This document shows, piece after piece, positions 42,111 to 50,107 of a DNA stretch of 64,000 nucleotides (positions are counted from its first letter, which is position 1; every line of letters starts with the position of its first letter). The stretch covers positions 82,954-146,953 of IMG/VR virus record IMGVR_UViG_3300036791_001056; one strand, written 5' to 3'. The stretch is from a virus. The position numbers and the translations under genes were made by a program. The notes under the pieces are model-generated. The model did no database searches. It was not told the origin of the DNA and was given only the letters and a program-made list of their open reading frames with translations.

Positions 42111-42297
42111 GTGGCTGTCCTTGGCCTGCACCGAGGCATCACGCCGCCGGTGCTCCTTCGCCGCTGATGGCGTGGGTCCGCGATCTTCGCGGAAGCGGTC
42201 GTGTGACCAGCGGGTTCAGGGCTGGCCGACCGCGCGCCGGGCGCTGTCGGGCTCCAAGGTGGCAGCGAGAGACACGTCTCGTACTGGCTTCAGTATA
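42111..42297 (-). promoter_or_regulatory. Promoter and structured leader of the lysin gene
   Basis: An extended -10, TGTGATATACT (TATACT 42292-42297), with TTGGCA about 16 bases upstream, starts a ~170-base leader. The leader can form several stems (GGCCAGC/GCTGGTC; TCCGCGA/TCGCGGA). Long structured leaders before cell-wall hydrolase genes are c-di-AMP (ydaO-type) riboswitches in some actinobacteria, but I could not match the consensus. The rest up to 42415 holds no gene. Confidence 0.45.
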
Positions 42298-42415
42298 TCA
42301 CATTAGTGAGAACTGCCAACCGGTGCTGGAGCTGTTATCTGACAGTAACCCAGCAGCGGCCGGCTGGCCAGCGGTTTGAGAAAAATTATCTCAAGTTGAG
42401 CTGAGACCTGCCAAG

Positions 42416-42652
42416 TCACCCATCCAGCCAGTTCCACACGGTGCCGTACTCCGGGTGACCGTGAACACACTCGAGATCAGCCAGTGATGACCAGAATGAC
42501 GTAGACCGGTACGTGGTCAGCCAGCGCACCGCTACGGTGCCGTCAGAGAACACGACTCCCTCAAACTGCGCCTCATCAGGCGGATTCGTGACGCCCTGCT
42601 CGTAATACTCAGCTGGTGGGCTCGGCCGCAGCACCTCAAACCGGCGGATCAT
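42416..42652 (-). CDS. Small conserved phage protein
   Basis: The product has 78 residues: RRFEVLRPSPPAEYYEQGVT, AQFEGVVFSDGTVAVRWLTT, HPEYGTVWNWLDG. The pattern occurs in short actinophage proteins of unknown function. It starts inside the end of the 42636 gene (GTG 42655 or ATG 42652). Confidence 0.6.
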   Translation of the reverse strand: MIRRFEVLRPSPPAEYYEQGVTNPPDEAQFEGVVFSDGTVAVRWLTTYRSTSFWSSLADLECVHGHPEYGTVWNWLDG

Positions 42653-42896
42653 CACCTATCCAAGTGTGACAGCTGCCGCAGTACCGCTCGCGGACGTCAT
42701 TATGATTATAACTAGTCTTACCGCAGCGTAGGCACGTTATGCTCAAGCTCACAGGTGCCGTGTTGAACGCTTGAACGTGCAGCTCAGTGAGCTCATCATT
42801 CACGCCGAACTGATGATCATCAGCCACTTGGCTCGTGTCCAGCAGCCTCACCGGGCCTTGGTCACTGGCTAGCTGCCAGCGAGAGCAGATCTTCAC
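42636..42896 (-). CDS. Zinc-ribbon phage protein
   Basis: The product has 86 residues. ITCLRCGKTSYNHNDVRERY followed by CGSC is a classic zinc ribbon found in many phage proteins of unknown function. The GTG start has GGGGGT 9 bases upstream. Confidence 0.65.
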   Translation of the reverse strand: MKICSRWQLASDQGPVRLLDTSQVADDHQFGVNDELTELHVQAFNTAPVSLSITCLRCGKTSYNHNDVRERYCGSCHTWIGDDPPV

Positions 42897-42942
42897 CGCG
42901 CGTCTTACCCCCAGCCAATGCCACTCACGTGATGCTCTCCTC

Positions 42943-43536
42943 TCAGCAACTCAGCTCGAAGCACGTTCCCGGACCGTCCCACTCTTGTGCCGGCAGTGGG
43001 TCATCTCGGGGCGCTGACACGATCCACGCACCGTTCTGCGGGGCGAACGGCATGGACACAGACTCTTGGATGCCGCCCGCCTCATTGGGATCGAACCACG
43101 TCCAGGGGTAGTACTCCGGCGGCGGCCCGTAACCCAGCGGGTTGCCGAAGAACGCCTGCCCGGCCCACGAGTCACTGCACGTCACGACCTGCAGCCGGAC
43201 GTTGTCCGCCACATTGTGATCGTACAGGCACAGGGTACCACCGTCATACGCCACCTTCAGGTGGAACATGCCCTTGTAAGCACCGGACGTGATCTGCACC
43301 TGCTGCCAGAGGAAGTTCGCACCGCTCTGGCACCACCACAGCACCACGTCCGTGCCCGAGCCGCCGGTGCCGCCGCCTGTGGGGTCCGCTAGGCAATAGT
43401 TAGTATCAGTCGTCCAGTACCACGGCGCCCAGCCTGAGCTGGCACGGGCACTGGGAGCGGCGCCTGCCGCCAGCAGGCCTGCAGCCGTCAGCGCAGCGGC
43501 GGTGAGGCCCAGCCGCCTGGGGAGGTTCATCAGCAT
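42943..43536 (-). CDS. Secreted, possibly lectin-like protein
   Basis: The product has 197 residues. Signal peptide: MNLPRRLGLTAAALTAAGLL then ...ARASSG. The mature part has WTTDTNYCLADPTGGG, VVLWWCQSGANFLWQQV and GTLCLYDHNVADNVRLQVVTC, which recall the CLx..W.Q pattern of ricin-type beta-trefoils. The lectin call is an inference from spacing. ATG 43536 follows AGGGAG; the ATG six bases further in (43530) is also possible. Confidence 0.6.
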   Translation of the reverse strand: MLMNLPRRLGLTAAALTAAGLLAAGAAPSARASSGWAPWYWTTDTNYCLADPTGGGTGGSGTDVVLWWCQSGANFLWQQVQITSGAYKGMFHLKVAYDGGTLCLYDHNVADNVRLQVVTCSDSWAGQAFFGNPLGYGPPPEYYPWTWFDPNEAGGIQESVSMPFAPQNGAWIVSAPRDDPLPAQEWDGPGTCFELSC

Positions 43537-43616
43537 GCTCCCTAAAGTTCTTGCGAGATTTTCCTCTGATGTCACTGACAGGTACTCCTCCGTTTATCAG
43601 TGCATGCCGCTGCTCT

Positions 43617-43913
43617 TTACGCGGCCTCGAGGACACTGGCGATGGCTCGGTAGGCACGGATCAGCTGCTCCGCGCGGTAGACTCGGACGTGGCGCCGCCG
43701 GCTGCCGCTCGGGCGCTTCCCGGCTGGCGTCATGCCCACCAGGTTCACGAGCTGGCGGACTTGCGCCTCATCCAGATCGGGCGGCCCAAGCAGCCGCGCG
43801 GCGTCAGCCACCGTCCAGAACCGCTCGTCATCCACGGCCACCACCGTCAGGGTGCGGGTAGCGTAGCCGCGCTTCTTCTCAGCTTGATTCTCGGTCAGGA
43901 TAATGCTCGTCAT
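43617..43913 (-). CDS. Possible DNA-binding regulator
   Basis: The product has 98 residues. FWTVADAARLLGPPDLDEAQ (helix-turn-helix-like) and ...PSGSRRRHVRVYRAEQLIRA, a basic tail helix, suggest a MerR/AlpA-type DNA-binding protein. AGGAACC precedes ATG 43913. Confidence 0.55.
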   Translation of the reverse strand: MTSIILTENQAEKKRGYATRTLTVVAVDDERFWTVADAARLLGPPDLDEAQVRQLVNLVGMTPAGKRPSGSRRRHVRVYRAEQLIRAYRAIASVLEAA

Positions 43914-44016
43914 TGCTTGGTTCCTGTTCTTGCCGTGAGGCTCGTCCCTTCCCAAGTGGCCACTGCCGAGCCCATCGCCGCCGCTCGTGGATCAGCCGCG
44001 AGCTGCGATTCATCAT
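43879..44016 (-). CDS. Possible leaderless 45-residue basic protein
   Basis: ATG 44016 is 7 bases after an extended -10 (GGTAAAAT; TAAAAT 44024-44029). The peptide is MMNRSSRLIHERRRWARQWP and on, ending DEHYPDRESS. It overlaps the start of the 43617 gene by 35 bases. No family is recognised. Confidence 0.4.
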   Translation of the reverse strand: MMNRSSRLIHERRRWARQWPLGKGRASRQEQEPSNDEHYPDRESS

Positions 44017-44023
44017 GCTAGCT

Positions 44024-44029
44024 ATTTTA
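44024..44029 (-). promoter_or_regulatory. Extended -10 element TAAAAT
   Basis: On the minus strand GCTGGTAAAATAGCTAGC precedes ATG 44016 by 7 bases; the -35 is weak. Confidence 0.5.
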
Positions 44030-44062
44030 CCAGCTTGATAAGGATTTCCCTAACTTCAGTGA

Positions 44063-44326
44063 TCACCAAGTTCGGTCCCACGCCCGCTGCCAGCTCCGTG
44101 CCACGATGTCAAACGCATCTCGTGAGATGACTGACCCGCTCCACTCCACCCGAAGCGCAGCAGGATGCGCTACCAGCACGATAGTGGGATCATCGAGCCA
44201 CGGATGCTCCACCAGCTCATCATACGGCTCATTGTCATGCAGCAGCAATACGGCGCGCGCCTCGCGCTTCTTACCCGGCGGGCAGTAAGCAGTGATCTTA
44301 CCGGAACGACTCGTCAGCCCACTCAC
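44063..44326 (-). CDS. Unknown 87-residue protein
   Basis: GTG 44326 follows GAGGAG. The sequence (ITAYCPPGKKREARAVLLLH, DDPTIVLVAHPAALRVEWSG, FDIVARSWQRAWD) is unassigned. Four bases separate it from the 44331 gene. Confidence 0.55.
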   Translation of the reverse strand: MSGLTSRSGKITAYCPPGKKREARAVLLLHDNEPYDELVEHPWLDDPTIVLVAHPAALRVEWSGSVISRDAFDIVARSWQRAWDRTW

Positions 44327-44330
44327 CTCC

Positions 44331-44975
44331 TCACCTGGCTAATGATGCCGGCAGCTCTGGCAGGCCGAGCACGCCGTCCTGCCAGAGCAGCTCGAGATGA
44401 GCGGTAAACGAGCTGTATGTGATCTCTGCCGCTGGCCGCCGGCCCTCATCATCACGACAGCCGGGGTTAACACACCTTACGACGCCGTGCAGCGGCCAGT
44501 ACCGCAGCGTGAACCCAGCGCAGAACGGGCACGGCCGCTCCCGCTCACCGGGCTGCCGGGGCAGCCGGATGATACTGCTGGCCTCTCCGAGGACGCGCGC
44601 CGCCTGCCCGCACCACCTCTCCAGCCACCGCGCGGCGTCCAGCGCGCGCTGGGTGCCCGCTGCCTCAGCCAGCGCCAGGATGCTGCGCAGCGCGATGCCG
44701 GTGTTCTTATCGCTGGTCCCGCGGTCACGGATGGGCAAGCTGAGCGCTCCGCGCAGGGACCTCTCGACGTACCGGGCCTCTCGCCGCAGCTCGAAGACCA
44801 AGTTGGCCGCCGCGGGACTCCACGGCGGCCGAGGGCCGGGCGGCGTGAACACGCCACCACTGCCCCGGGCTGGCCACGCCGTCAGTGCCAGCTCGAGCCG
44901 TGCGTGCATCTTCACGCTCTGCTCAACCGCCGTCCGGAGCCGGTCGCGGCAGCTGGCGTCCAGGGTGTAGGGCAC
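44331..44975 (-). CDS. Conserved phage protein with zinc ribbon, leaderless
   Basis: The product has 214 residues. The helical N-terminal half (VEQSVKMHARLELALTAWPA, LVFELRREARYVERSLRGAL) precedes RPCPFCAGFTLRYWPLHGVV and RCVNPGCRDDEGRRP, a zinc ribbon seen in many phage proteins without a known function. The GTG start lies 6 bases after the -10 TACAGT. Confidence 0.65.
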   Translation of the reverse strand: MPYTLDASCRDRLRTAVEQSVKMHARLELALTAWPARGSGGVFTPPGPRPPWSPAAANLVFELRREARYVERSLRGALSLPIRDRGTSDKNTGIALRSILALAEAAGTQRALDAARWLERWCGQAARVLGEASSIIRLPRQPGERERPCPFCAGFTLRYWPLHGVVRCVNPGCRDDEGRRPAAEITYSSFTAHLELLWQDGVLGLPELPASLAR

Positions 44976-44981
44976 AGAGTT

Positions 44982-44987
44982 ACTGTA
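44982..44987 (-). promoter_or_regulatory. Extended -10 TGTGATACAGT, leaderless start
   Basis: -10 TACAGT with an upstream TGTGA, six bases before GTG 44975; no clear -35. Confidence 0.6.
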
Positions 44988-44999
44988 TCACATTAACGC

Positions 45000-45065
45000 T
45001 TATGCCTGTGCTAGTCTCGTCTTCGCTATTTGGATGTCCGTGACGGTGACTGTTTTCTCGCTCAC
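45000..45065 (-). CDS. 21-residue microprotein
   Basis: GTG 45065 overlaps the stop of the 45062 gene (GTGA) and reads VSEKTVTVTDIQIAKTRLAQ, then A and TAA. Very short but coupled, and its sequence resembles short actinophage peptides. Confidence 0.45.
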   Translation of the reverse strand: MSEKTVTVTDIQIAKTRLAQA

Positions 45066-45487
45066 GTCGCGCTCCCGGGCGCCGGGGTGGCGGAGAACGT
45101 CTCACCGCAGGTACACACCATCGGGGTCGAAAGGGTTCCGCCGGGTCCGGTAACGGCTGTGTATGTGTGCACGTGAGTCATGAACGTGTGCTGGGCGATA
45201 AGCGGCGCCAGGGTAACGACAGGCTCGCAGGTGGCCTCAAAGATGTCAGGCTTGCGCGGGTAGAACTCGTCCTTGACGCCCTGGATCAGCCAGTCGCCGA
45301 CGTCGCAGCGCATGACGCCTTCGAGCGTGGCGATGTTCAGCGAGCCGTCCTGGTTGCGGGTGACGGCTGGCTTGCCGAGGAACGGCACGCCGTAACCGAC
45401 TGAGTCCAGCCACGCCAGGATGGTTGGCCATGTACCGTCGTTGCGGACGGCCTCGATGACGACGGGCTTTTTTCGGTACTGACCCAT
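45062..45487 (-). CDS. Conserved phage protein of the VKDEFYPRKPDIF type
   Basis: The product has 141 residues. AAGGAG precedes ATG 45487. KKPVVIEAVRNDGTW, VMRCDVGDWLIQGVKDEFYP and KPDIFEATCEPV match a widely distributed phage protein of unknown function. The C terminus has a short MVCTCGETF. Part of a tightly spaced leftward operon. Confidence 0.7.
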   Translation of the reverse strand: MGQYRKKPVVIEAVRNDGTWPTILAWLDSVGYGVPFLGKPAVTRNQDGSLNIATLEGVMRCDVGDWLIQGVKDEFYPRKPDIFEATCEPVVTLAPLIAQHTFMTHVHTYTAVTGPGGTLSTPMVCTCGETFSATPAPGSAT

Positions 45488-45504
45488 GTATTCGCTCCTT
45501 AAAA

Positions 45505-46842
45505 TCAGCACACACGCAGCTTCTGAGCAGCCACGAGGGCCTCATCCAAGCTGTTGCTCTCCTTGCAGGCCTCCATGACGTCCGCTGGTGACAAGCCCGA
45601 GAGGTCCTCGTTCAGCGCGGCAGGCGCACTGAAGTAGTAGCTGATGATGGCGTGCGCCTGCTGGTTCGAGCAGAGCCCGAAGTCCTCCCGCCGGTCCACG
45701 CGACCGGCCCGGATGACCGCGTCATCGAGCACTGAGAGGTCATTGGTGGTCATGATGGTGATCAGCCCGTGAGGCGTGGTCACGCCGTCCAGGGCATTCA
45801 GGAGGCCCGCGAGGGTCACCTCGTGCGAGTCATCGCGAACCCGGGCCGCGTGGAAGACGTCCACGTCCTCCAGCAACAGCACGCTGCGGGTATCGATCTC
45901 AGCGACGCGCTTCAGCAGGTCACCGTCCTTGCGGATGTCGGCCAGCGGCAGGTACGAGAGGTCGAGGCCGAAGTGCCCAGCGAGCGCTCGGGCCAGTGAG
46001 GTCTTACCGGTTCCCGGCGGGCCGTTGAAGAGGTACCCGCGGTGCCAGGGCAGGCCCCGGTCGATGTACCAGGCCTCAGCATCCAGGAACCGCTGCACGT
46101 CCGCCAAGATGCGGTCGAGCTGGCCGTCCGGCAAGATCACAGACCTCAGCGGCCGCACCGGCATGTCACTAATGCGGTTCCAGCCTCCCCAGTCACCGTA
46201 GATCTTGATGGCAGGCACCCGCTCGGTCTCGGTGCTCTTCCTGATGACCCGCCTCAGCTCCACCAGCAGCGCGTCACGGGCTGTGATGGACGTGGCTGTG
46301 AACACCATCTCTGGCGGCTTCCACATGCCGCCCTCAGCTGACTGCGCCTGCTTACCGCCCTGCTCGGCCGTGGTCACCTCGATCTTATGATCGCCAACCA
46401 CGATGACCTGCGCCGACTTGCTGTCGAACTCCAGCCCCAGTGTCATGGTCTGGCGCTTCCCGGGGTAGTTGCTGTCCCACATCGAGTAGGCGACCAGCGC
46501 GCGCTGCCGCGCTGGCGGCAGCAAGCTGAGGACCCAGAGGTGCACGTCCTCGTAAGAGGCGTCTGAGCCGGAGATGCGCACTGTGTACGTCATCCAGTCA
46601 GCGTACTTACCCCGGGCCCGGCCGTACAGTGGCTTAAGCGCCTGCCCGGCGGCCACAGCCAGTGCCAGGCGCGGCCACCGCTGGTGCAGCAGGCCGATCA
46701 GGTCCTTGGCCGGCGGCCGCTGGCTGCTGGCGTCATCAGCTGGATCATGATCATCATCAGCCGGATCCCACGCCCGGTGCGTGCTCTTCCTCTGCCTGAT
46801 CAGCGCTTGGTTCCGAGCGCGCCATACCCGATGTCCGGTCAT
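45505..46842 (-). CDS. BCS1-like AAA ATPase, leaderless
   Basis: The product has 445 residues. The N-terminal half (1-240) has a BCS1-N-like region with HLWVLSLLPPARQRALVAYS. The AAA domain has Walker A GPPGTGKTS (about 275), Walker B VLLLEDVDVF (about 320), TIMTTNDLSVLDDAVIRAGR (sensor/arginine finger) and RVDRREDFGL. BCS1-type ATPases remodel or translocate proteins. The phage role is unknown. ATG 46842 is 7 bases after a perfect TATAAT (46850-46855), so the mRNA is probably leaderless. Confidence 0.8.
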   Translation of the reverse strand: MTGHRVWRARNQALIRQRKSTHRAWDPADDDHDPADDASSQRPPAKDLIGLLHQRWPRLALAVAAGQALKPLYGRARGKYADWMTYTVRISGSDASYEDVHLWVLSLLPPARQRALVAYSMWDSNYPGKRQTMTLGLEFDSKSAQVIVVGDHKIEVTTAEQGGKQAQSAEGGMWKPPEMVFTATSITARDALLVELRRVIRKSTETERVPAIKIYGDWGGWNRISDMPVRPLRSVILPDGQLDRILADVQRFLDAEAWYIDRGLPWHRGYLFNGPPGTGKTSLARALAGHFGLDLSYLPLADIRKDGDLLKRVAEIDTRSVLLLEDVDVFHAARVRDDSHEVTLAGLLNALDGVTTPHGLITIMTTNDLSVLDDAVIRAGRVDRREDFGLCSNQQAHAIISYYFSAPAALNEDLSGLSPADVMEACKESNSLDEALVAAQKLRVC

Positions 46843-46849
46843 GATAATA

Positions 46850-46855
46850 ATTATA
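46850..46855 (-). promoter_or_regulatory. Extended -10 TGATATAAT, leaderless start
   Basis: A perfect TATAAT with TG two bases upstream, seven bases before ATG 46842; no clear -35. Confidence 0.7.
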
Positions 46856-47302
46856 TCACCATGAGACTGTGAACAGGCGCTGGTTCATGTGATCTCGCAG
46901 CCACACCACGATCTCCGGGTCACCCCGGTCCATAACGGTGTCGTACCATGAAGCTCGGGTGTTGGGAATCTCTGCCGCCTCGAGGATCTGCTCCAACAGC
47001 TGCTCATCGAGCAGCGGCAGGTCCTCCCCGATGATGTCGTGAACCTGCTGGACTGCCTCAGGAATGTAACGATCATCACTGAAAAGAGCCGCCTTGAGCC
47101 ACGACACCCTGCCGACCCAGACGCTGTCTGATCTGGTGACGCGCTCTTGATGCGGGCACCTCCACGACTTGGTAACGCCGTCAATGCACCGGTCAGCGGC
47201 GTGCCACCGGAAGTGCTTAGAGCCGAACATGTGCCCGAAGAAGCAGCACACGTCATCCTCACTGAGCTCACCCAGCGCGTGAATGTGCAGGTCAGCTGCC
47301 AC
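46856..47302 (-). CDS. Unknown protein with Cys/His-rich N terminus
   Basis: The product has 148 residues. GTG 47302 follows AGGAGG; the gene overlaps 47292. LHIHALGELSEDDVCCFFGH and KHFRWHAADRCIDG at the N terminus could bind metal. The C-terminal half is helical. No family is recognised. Confidence 0.6.
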   Translation of the reverse strand: MAADLHIHALGELSEDDVCCFFGHMFGSKHFRWHAADRCIDGVTKSWRCPHQERVTRSDSVWVGRVSWLKAALFSDDRYIPEAVQQVHDIIGEDLPLLDEQLLEQILEAAEIPNTRASWYDTVMDRGDPEIVVWLRDHMNQRLFTVSW

Positions 47303-47537
47303 TGAGATCCTCCTGCTCCTTCTCTTCACCCGATATGGTCATGTGCCGCAGCAGGTGCTGGACGTCCAGGTAATCGTGCATGAGCTGCGTAAGCCGCCCA
47401 GGCTGGCTGCCCAGCTGAGGCGGCCCCACGCCGGTGAGCCGCGCGCTCATCCGGCTCTTCAGCCGGTCCTGCTCAGCCAGCAGCTCTTCCGTGGCCAGCT
47501 GCCCGAGCTCAGCGAGCCGGCACTTGATGATGCTCAT
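47292..47537 (-). CDS. Small helical protein
   Basis: The product has 81 residues, mostly helical (LAELGQLATEELLAEQDRLK, LTQLMHDYLDVQHLLRHM), with a highly acidic tail. It overlaps the exonuclease gene by four bases (ATGA). Function unknown. Confidence 0.55.
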   Translation of the reverse strand: MSIIKCRLAELGQLATEELLAEQDRLKSRMSARLTGVGPPQLGSQPGRLTQLMHDYLDVQHLLRHMTISGEEKEQEDLSGS

Positions 47538-48181
47538 GCGCCTCCACTCTCAGCACGCAGCCGGTCCAGCTCAGCATCGAGCTCGCGCTGCCTCACCTGC
47601 AGGGCGTGCCGCCGCAGCGCCATGAACAGGCGCCCCTGCTCCAGAGCATCATCCACAGCCACGTGCGGCCGCAGCCCCGTCTTATCGATAACTCCCGCGA
47701 TCTTCTTGGTAACATCGCGGGGCAGCCCGTAGTAGCCCGGCCACGCTGCGAGGCCGTCCAGGTAGCTGCGAATGTCGAGCGCAGCGAAGCCGAATGGGTT
47801 CCGGCCCGCGAACTTGTGGAGGTACCAGTTCACAAAGCCGAAGTCAAACGCAGCCGGCCACGCCACCGCGACCGGCCGCTCGGGCAGATCACTGACCCAC
47901 CGGGCGAACCGCAGCATCGCGGCGGGAGCGAGCTGCGGGTCGCGCCGCACCTCAGCGTACGCATCCGGGTGCTGCTGCTCCCACCAGCGCTGCGTGTCCA
48001 TGTCCACACTCGCGCCGGGCAGCGGGCGCAGCTTCTCGTACCACCGCCCGATCTCGTGGTCAGTGGCTCCGTCGAAGGCTACGGCGCCCAGTGAGAGCAT
48101 CGAGTAGATGCCCGGCGCTGGCCCGTCCGTCTCGATGTCGATGGAGACGTACGTCTCTGGCTGCGTAGTAGTAATAGCCAC
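47534..48181 (-). CDS. DnaQ-like 3-prime-5-prime exonuclease
   Basis: The product has 215 residues. DEDD-type motifs: SIDIETDGPAP (about 12-22), WPAAFDFGFVNWYL (about 108) and HVAVDDALEQG (about 172). This is the exonuclease fold of DNA polymerase proofreading subunits and RNase T-like enzymes. In phages it is used in DNA metabolism or host RNA/DNA turnover. GTG 48181 follows GGAG. The promoter TATAGT (48222-48227) lies in the end of the preceding gene. Confidence 0.85.
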   Translation of the reverse strand: MAITTTQPETYVSIDIETDGPAPGIYSMLSLGAVAFDGATDHEIGRWYEKLRPLPGASVDMDTQRWWEQQHPDAYAEVRRDPQLAPAAMLRFARWVSDLPERPVAVAWPAAFDFGFVNWYLHKFAGRNPFGFAALDIRSYLDGLAAWPGYYGLPRDVTKKIAGVIDKTGLRPHVAVDDALEQGRLFMALRRHALQVRQRELDAELDRLRAESGGA

Positions 48182-48214
48182 GTCTCTGCTCCGTTCCTAG
48201 TTCATCTGCCGAAT

Positions 48215-48865
48215 CTAGCGAACTATACCACAGAATGGGCACTGGAGCAGGTTAACCGCCTCATCGAGCCTCTTCCATGCGTGCTGGAAGATCACGAACT
48301 GGATCTGAGTGGCGTTGCCCTTCAGCCAGAACGCCGTGTAGAAGTGCCCGGCGATGAGCCGGTTGGTCCCGCTGAGGAAGTAGTGATGAAAGTGCGGGAC
48401 CGACACCGTCCACTTGCTGTCCCGCCACTCGTGAAAGTACAGGACCGTCTTGATCTCCTCCGCCGGGTGATGCAGCACGTCCAGCGTGCGAACGTGCTTG
48501 TCCGTCACCCCGGTCTGGCCAATGCTGAAGTCGGGGTGCGCCGCCAGGCTGATGGCGCCGACATTGAAGACCTTCTTCGTCGGGTCGACGACCCGGTAGG
48601 CGAACCACTCTTGCCACGCGCTCTTCGGCAGACACGGCGCCCACCACACCTCAGATCGGTCAGACGGGTTATCGACCGACGTCAGACACCAGTTATTGTG
48701 CTCGAACGGGTGAACCTGCCCCGTGGTCGTGAACACCTCATGCACATGCGGCACCACGCTCACCGCAGCGCTCGCCGGGGTGATCGCCGGGGTGATCGCC
48801 GCGCAGCTCGCTGCCGCGCTGAGCGCGACCGCTGCCGCCAGCCCTTGCCACTTACTTGTCTTCAT
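48215..48865 (-). CDS. Secreted protein with signal peptide
   Basis: The product has 216 residues. MKTSKWQGLAAAVALSAAAS then CAAITPAITPASA is a signal sequence; ATG 48865 follows GAGGAG by six bases. The mature part has NNWCLTSV..SEVWWAPC and a His/aromatic-rich tail (VPHFHHYFLSGTNRL) ending CPFCGIVR. No family is recognised. It is one of three exported proteins in the window. Confidence 0.6.
   Translation of the reverse strand: MKTSKWQGLAAAVALSAAASCAAITPAITPASAAVSVVPHVHEVFTTTGQVHPFEHNNWCLTSVDNPSDRSEVWWAPCLPKSAWQEWFAYRVVDPTKKVFNVGAISLAAHPDFSIGQTGVTDKHVRTLDVLHHPAEEIKTVLYFHEWRDSKWTVSVPHFHHYFLSGTNRLIAGHFYTAFWLKGNATQIQFVIFQHAWKRLDEAVNLLQCPFCGIVR
48222..48227 (-). promoter_or_regulatory. Extended -10 TGTGGTATAGT
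   Basis: -10 TATAGT with TGTGG upstream, ahead of the GTG at 48181 and overlapping the end of the 48215 gene. The leader is about 34 bases with GGAACGGAGC. Confidence 0.6.
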
Positions 48866-49040
48866 CGAGCTCCTCATTTCTCTGGTCATCACGGGCCGCG
48901 CGCCGTTGAGCGCTCGCCGCGCTGCAGCACGCGGCTGAGCAGTAGCGCGCCGTTACCCGCCACAGCTTAACGATACTCTCACATCCTGGCCGGGCGCACA
49001 CCCTCGGCTCACGGCTCGGCCGCTGCGACTGGCTGCTCAC
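48852..49040 (-). CDS. Small zinc-finger protein
   Basis: The product has 62 residues with CARPGC, then ARYCSAACC, resembling the C4 zinc finger of small regulatory or homing-associated proteins. It overlaps its neighbours by 4 and 14 bases. Confidence 0.55.
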   Translation of the reverse strand: MSSQSQRPSREPRVCARPGCESIVKLWRVTARYCSAACCSAASAQRRAARDDQRNEELDEDK

Positions 49041-49339
49041 GGCTCATCCGGGTGCTGCAGCCTCTCACCGTCATCAGGCAGCACGACTCCCATCACGTGA
49101 CTCGTTCCATGTACCTCGCCCGCATCAGCCAGCACACCTCGCAGCCGGTCAACCTCCGTCATAAACTTCCCGAGATCACTGACGACCAGCTTGACGACCC
49201 CGTCATGATCTCGGTTCAAGGTGTGTGCCACGATGCAGCCACTGAGATCACGCGTCGTAACGCAGACCGCGAGCGGCCACTCATCGGCATCGAGCTGCGC
49301 CAGCAGCTCAGCCAGGGCAGCTTGCGCCCACTCACTCAC
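49037..49339 (-). CDS. Unknown 100-residue protein
   Basis: Beta-alpha pattern (WPLAVCVTTRDLSGCIVAHT, VKLVVSDLGKFMTEVDRLRG). No family is recognised. GTG start. A CAGC-rich spacer (49348-49420) lies upstream. Confidence 0.5.
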   Translation of the reverse strand: MSEWAQAALAELLAQLDADEWPLAVCVTTRDLSGCIVAHTLNRDHDGVVKLVVSDLGKFMTEVDRLRGVLADAGEVHGTSHVMGVVLPDDGERLQHPDEP

Positions 49340-49347
49340 AGCTTCGC

Positions 49348-49420
49348 ACCTCTCTGAAGGCTCTGCTTTGACACGCTATGCTCGTCTTTGCCATGCTTGT
49401 CTTTGCTGCGGATAGTTGAC
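49348..49420 (-). repeat. CAGCAAAGACAAG-type spacer
   Basis: Read on the minus strand, the interval contains GCAGCAAAGACAAGCATGGC and further AAGACGAGCATAGC text. The 26093 spacer contains the same CAGCAAAGACAAG core in transcription sense. No ORF lies here. Confidence 0.45.
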
Positions 49421-50107
49421 TCAGACCCGGATGACGCTGGCGCGCCGCGCCGCGACCGAGTTGCTGGCGCCCGCCGGGGCCTCACCCACCTCGGACGCTG
49501 CAGCCGGGCCGTGATCGCGCTGCCGGGTGAGCGCCGCCAGCGCTTGGTCAATGCTCCCGGCGAGCTCATCACCCACGCTCTCACCGTTGATCATGAGCTG
49601 GAACGGGTGATCTCGCGGCATGCCCCAGCGCCTGTGCCCCATCAGGGCCAAGAAGAACCGGACGGCGTTCGCGTCATCATACTGGATCCCGATGACCCAC
49701 TTCCGGCCGTCACAGCCGCGCTGGACCGGCAGCCCGGTGCGCCGGCTGAACACCGCTGTGAAGTGCTGGACCTCCGCCGGCACCCGCTGCCCGTCATCTG
49801 GCGGCACTGAGTGCAGCGCGCCGCGCATAAGCTCTGGCTGCTGCCACACGTCGATGAAGTAGTCTTGATCACGCCGGAACGCGAACTCCTCACCGTCCAC
49901 CCACACCGTGGCTCCGGCCGGCGCCGCATCAGCGCTCCGGTACCGCGCCTCGAGCCGGACGCGCTCCCCGGTGACGGTGACGACCCACAGGCCTGCCTGC
50001 CGGCAGATCTCTGGGATCACCCCCGTGTACCTCGCCAGGAACGTCATCAGCTTCACCAGTGAGCTCGGCACCAGCTGATCAGCGGGCCCCTTGGGCTTGG
50101 AGCTCAC
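49421..50107 (-). CDS. Unknown 228-residue protein
   Basis: GTG 50107 follows GGAG by two bases. Segments such as LWVVTVTGERVRLEARYRSA, DQDYFIDVWQQPELMRGALH and RFFLALMGHRRWGMPRDHPF are not recognised. The Ala/Ser-rich end is low-complexity. It overlaps the preceding HAD gene by 29 bases. Confidence 0.5.
   Translation of the reverse strand: MSSKPKGPADQLVPSSLVKLMTFLARYTGVIPEICRQAGLWVVTVTGERVRLEARYRSADAAPAGATVWVDGEEFAFRRDQDYFIDVWQQPELMRGALHSVPPDDGQRVPAEVQHFTAVFSRRTGLPVQRGCDGRKWVIGIQYDDANAVRFFLALMGHRRWGMPRDHPFQLMINGESVGDELAGSIDQALAALTRQRDHGPAAASEVGEAPAGASNSVAARRASVIRV

Noticed and set aside
42111-42297. A firm ydaO/c-di-AMP riboswitch call for the lysin leader
   Set aside because: Stems are present but the conserved ydaO sequence blocks could not be matched by eye, so it is listed only as a possible structured leader.
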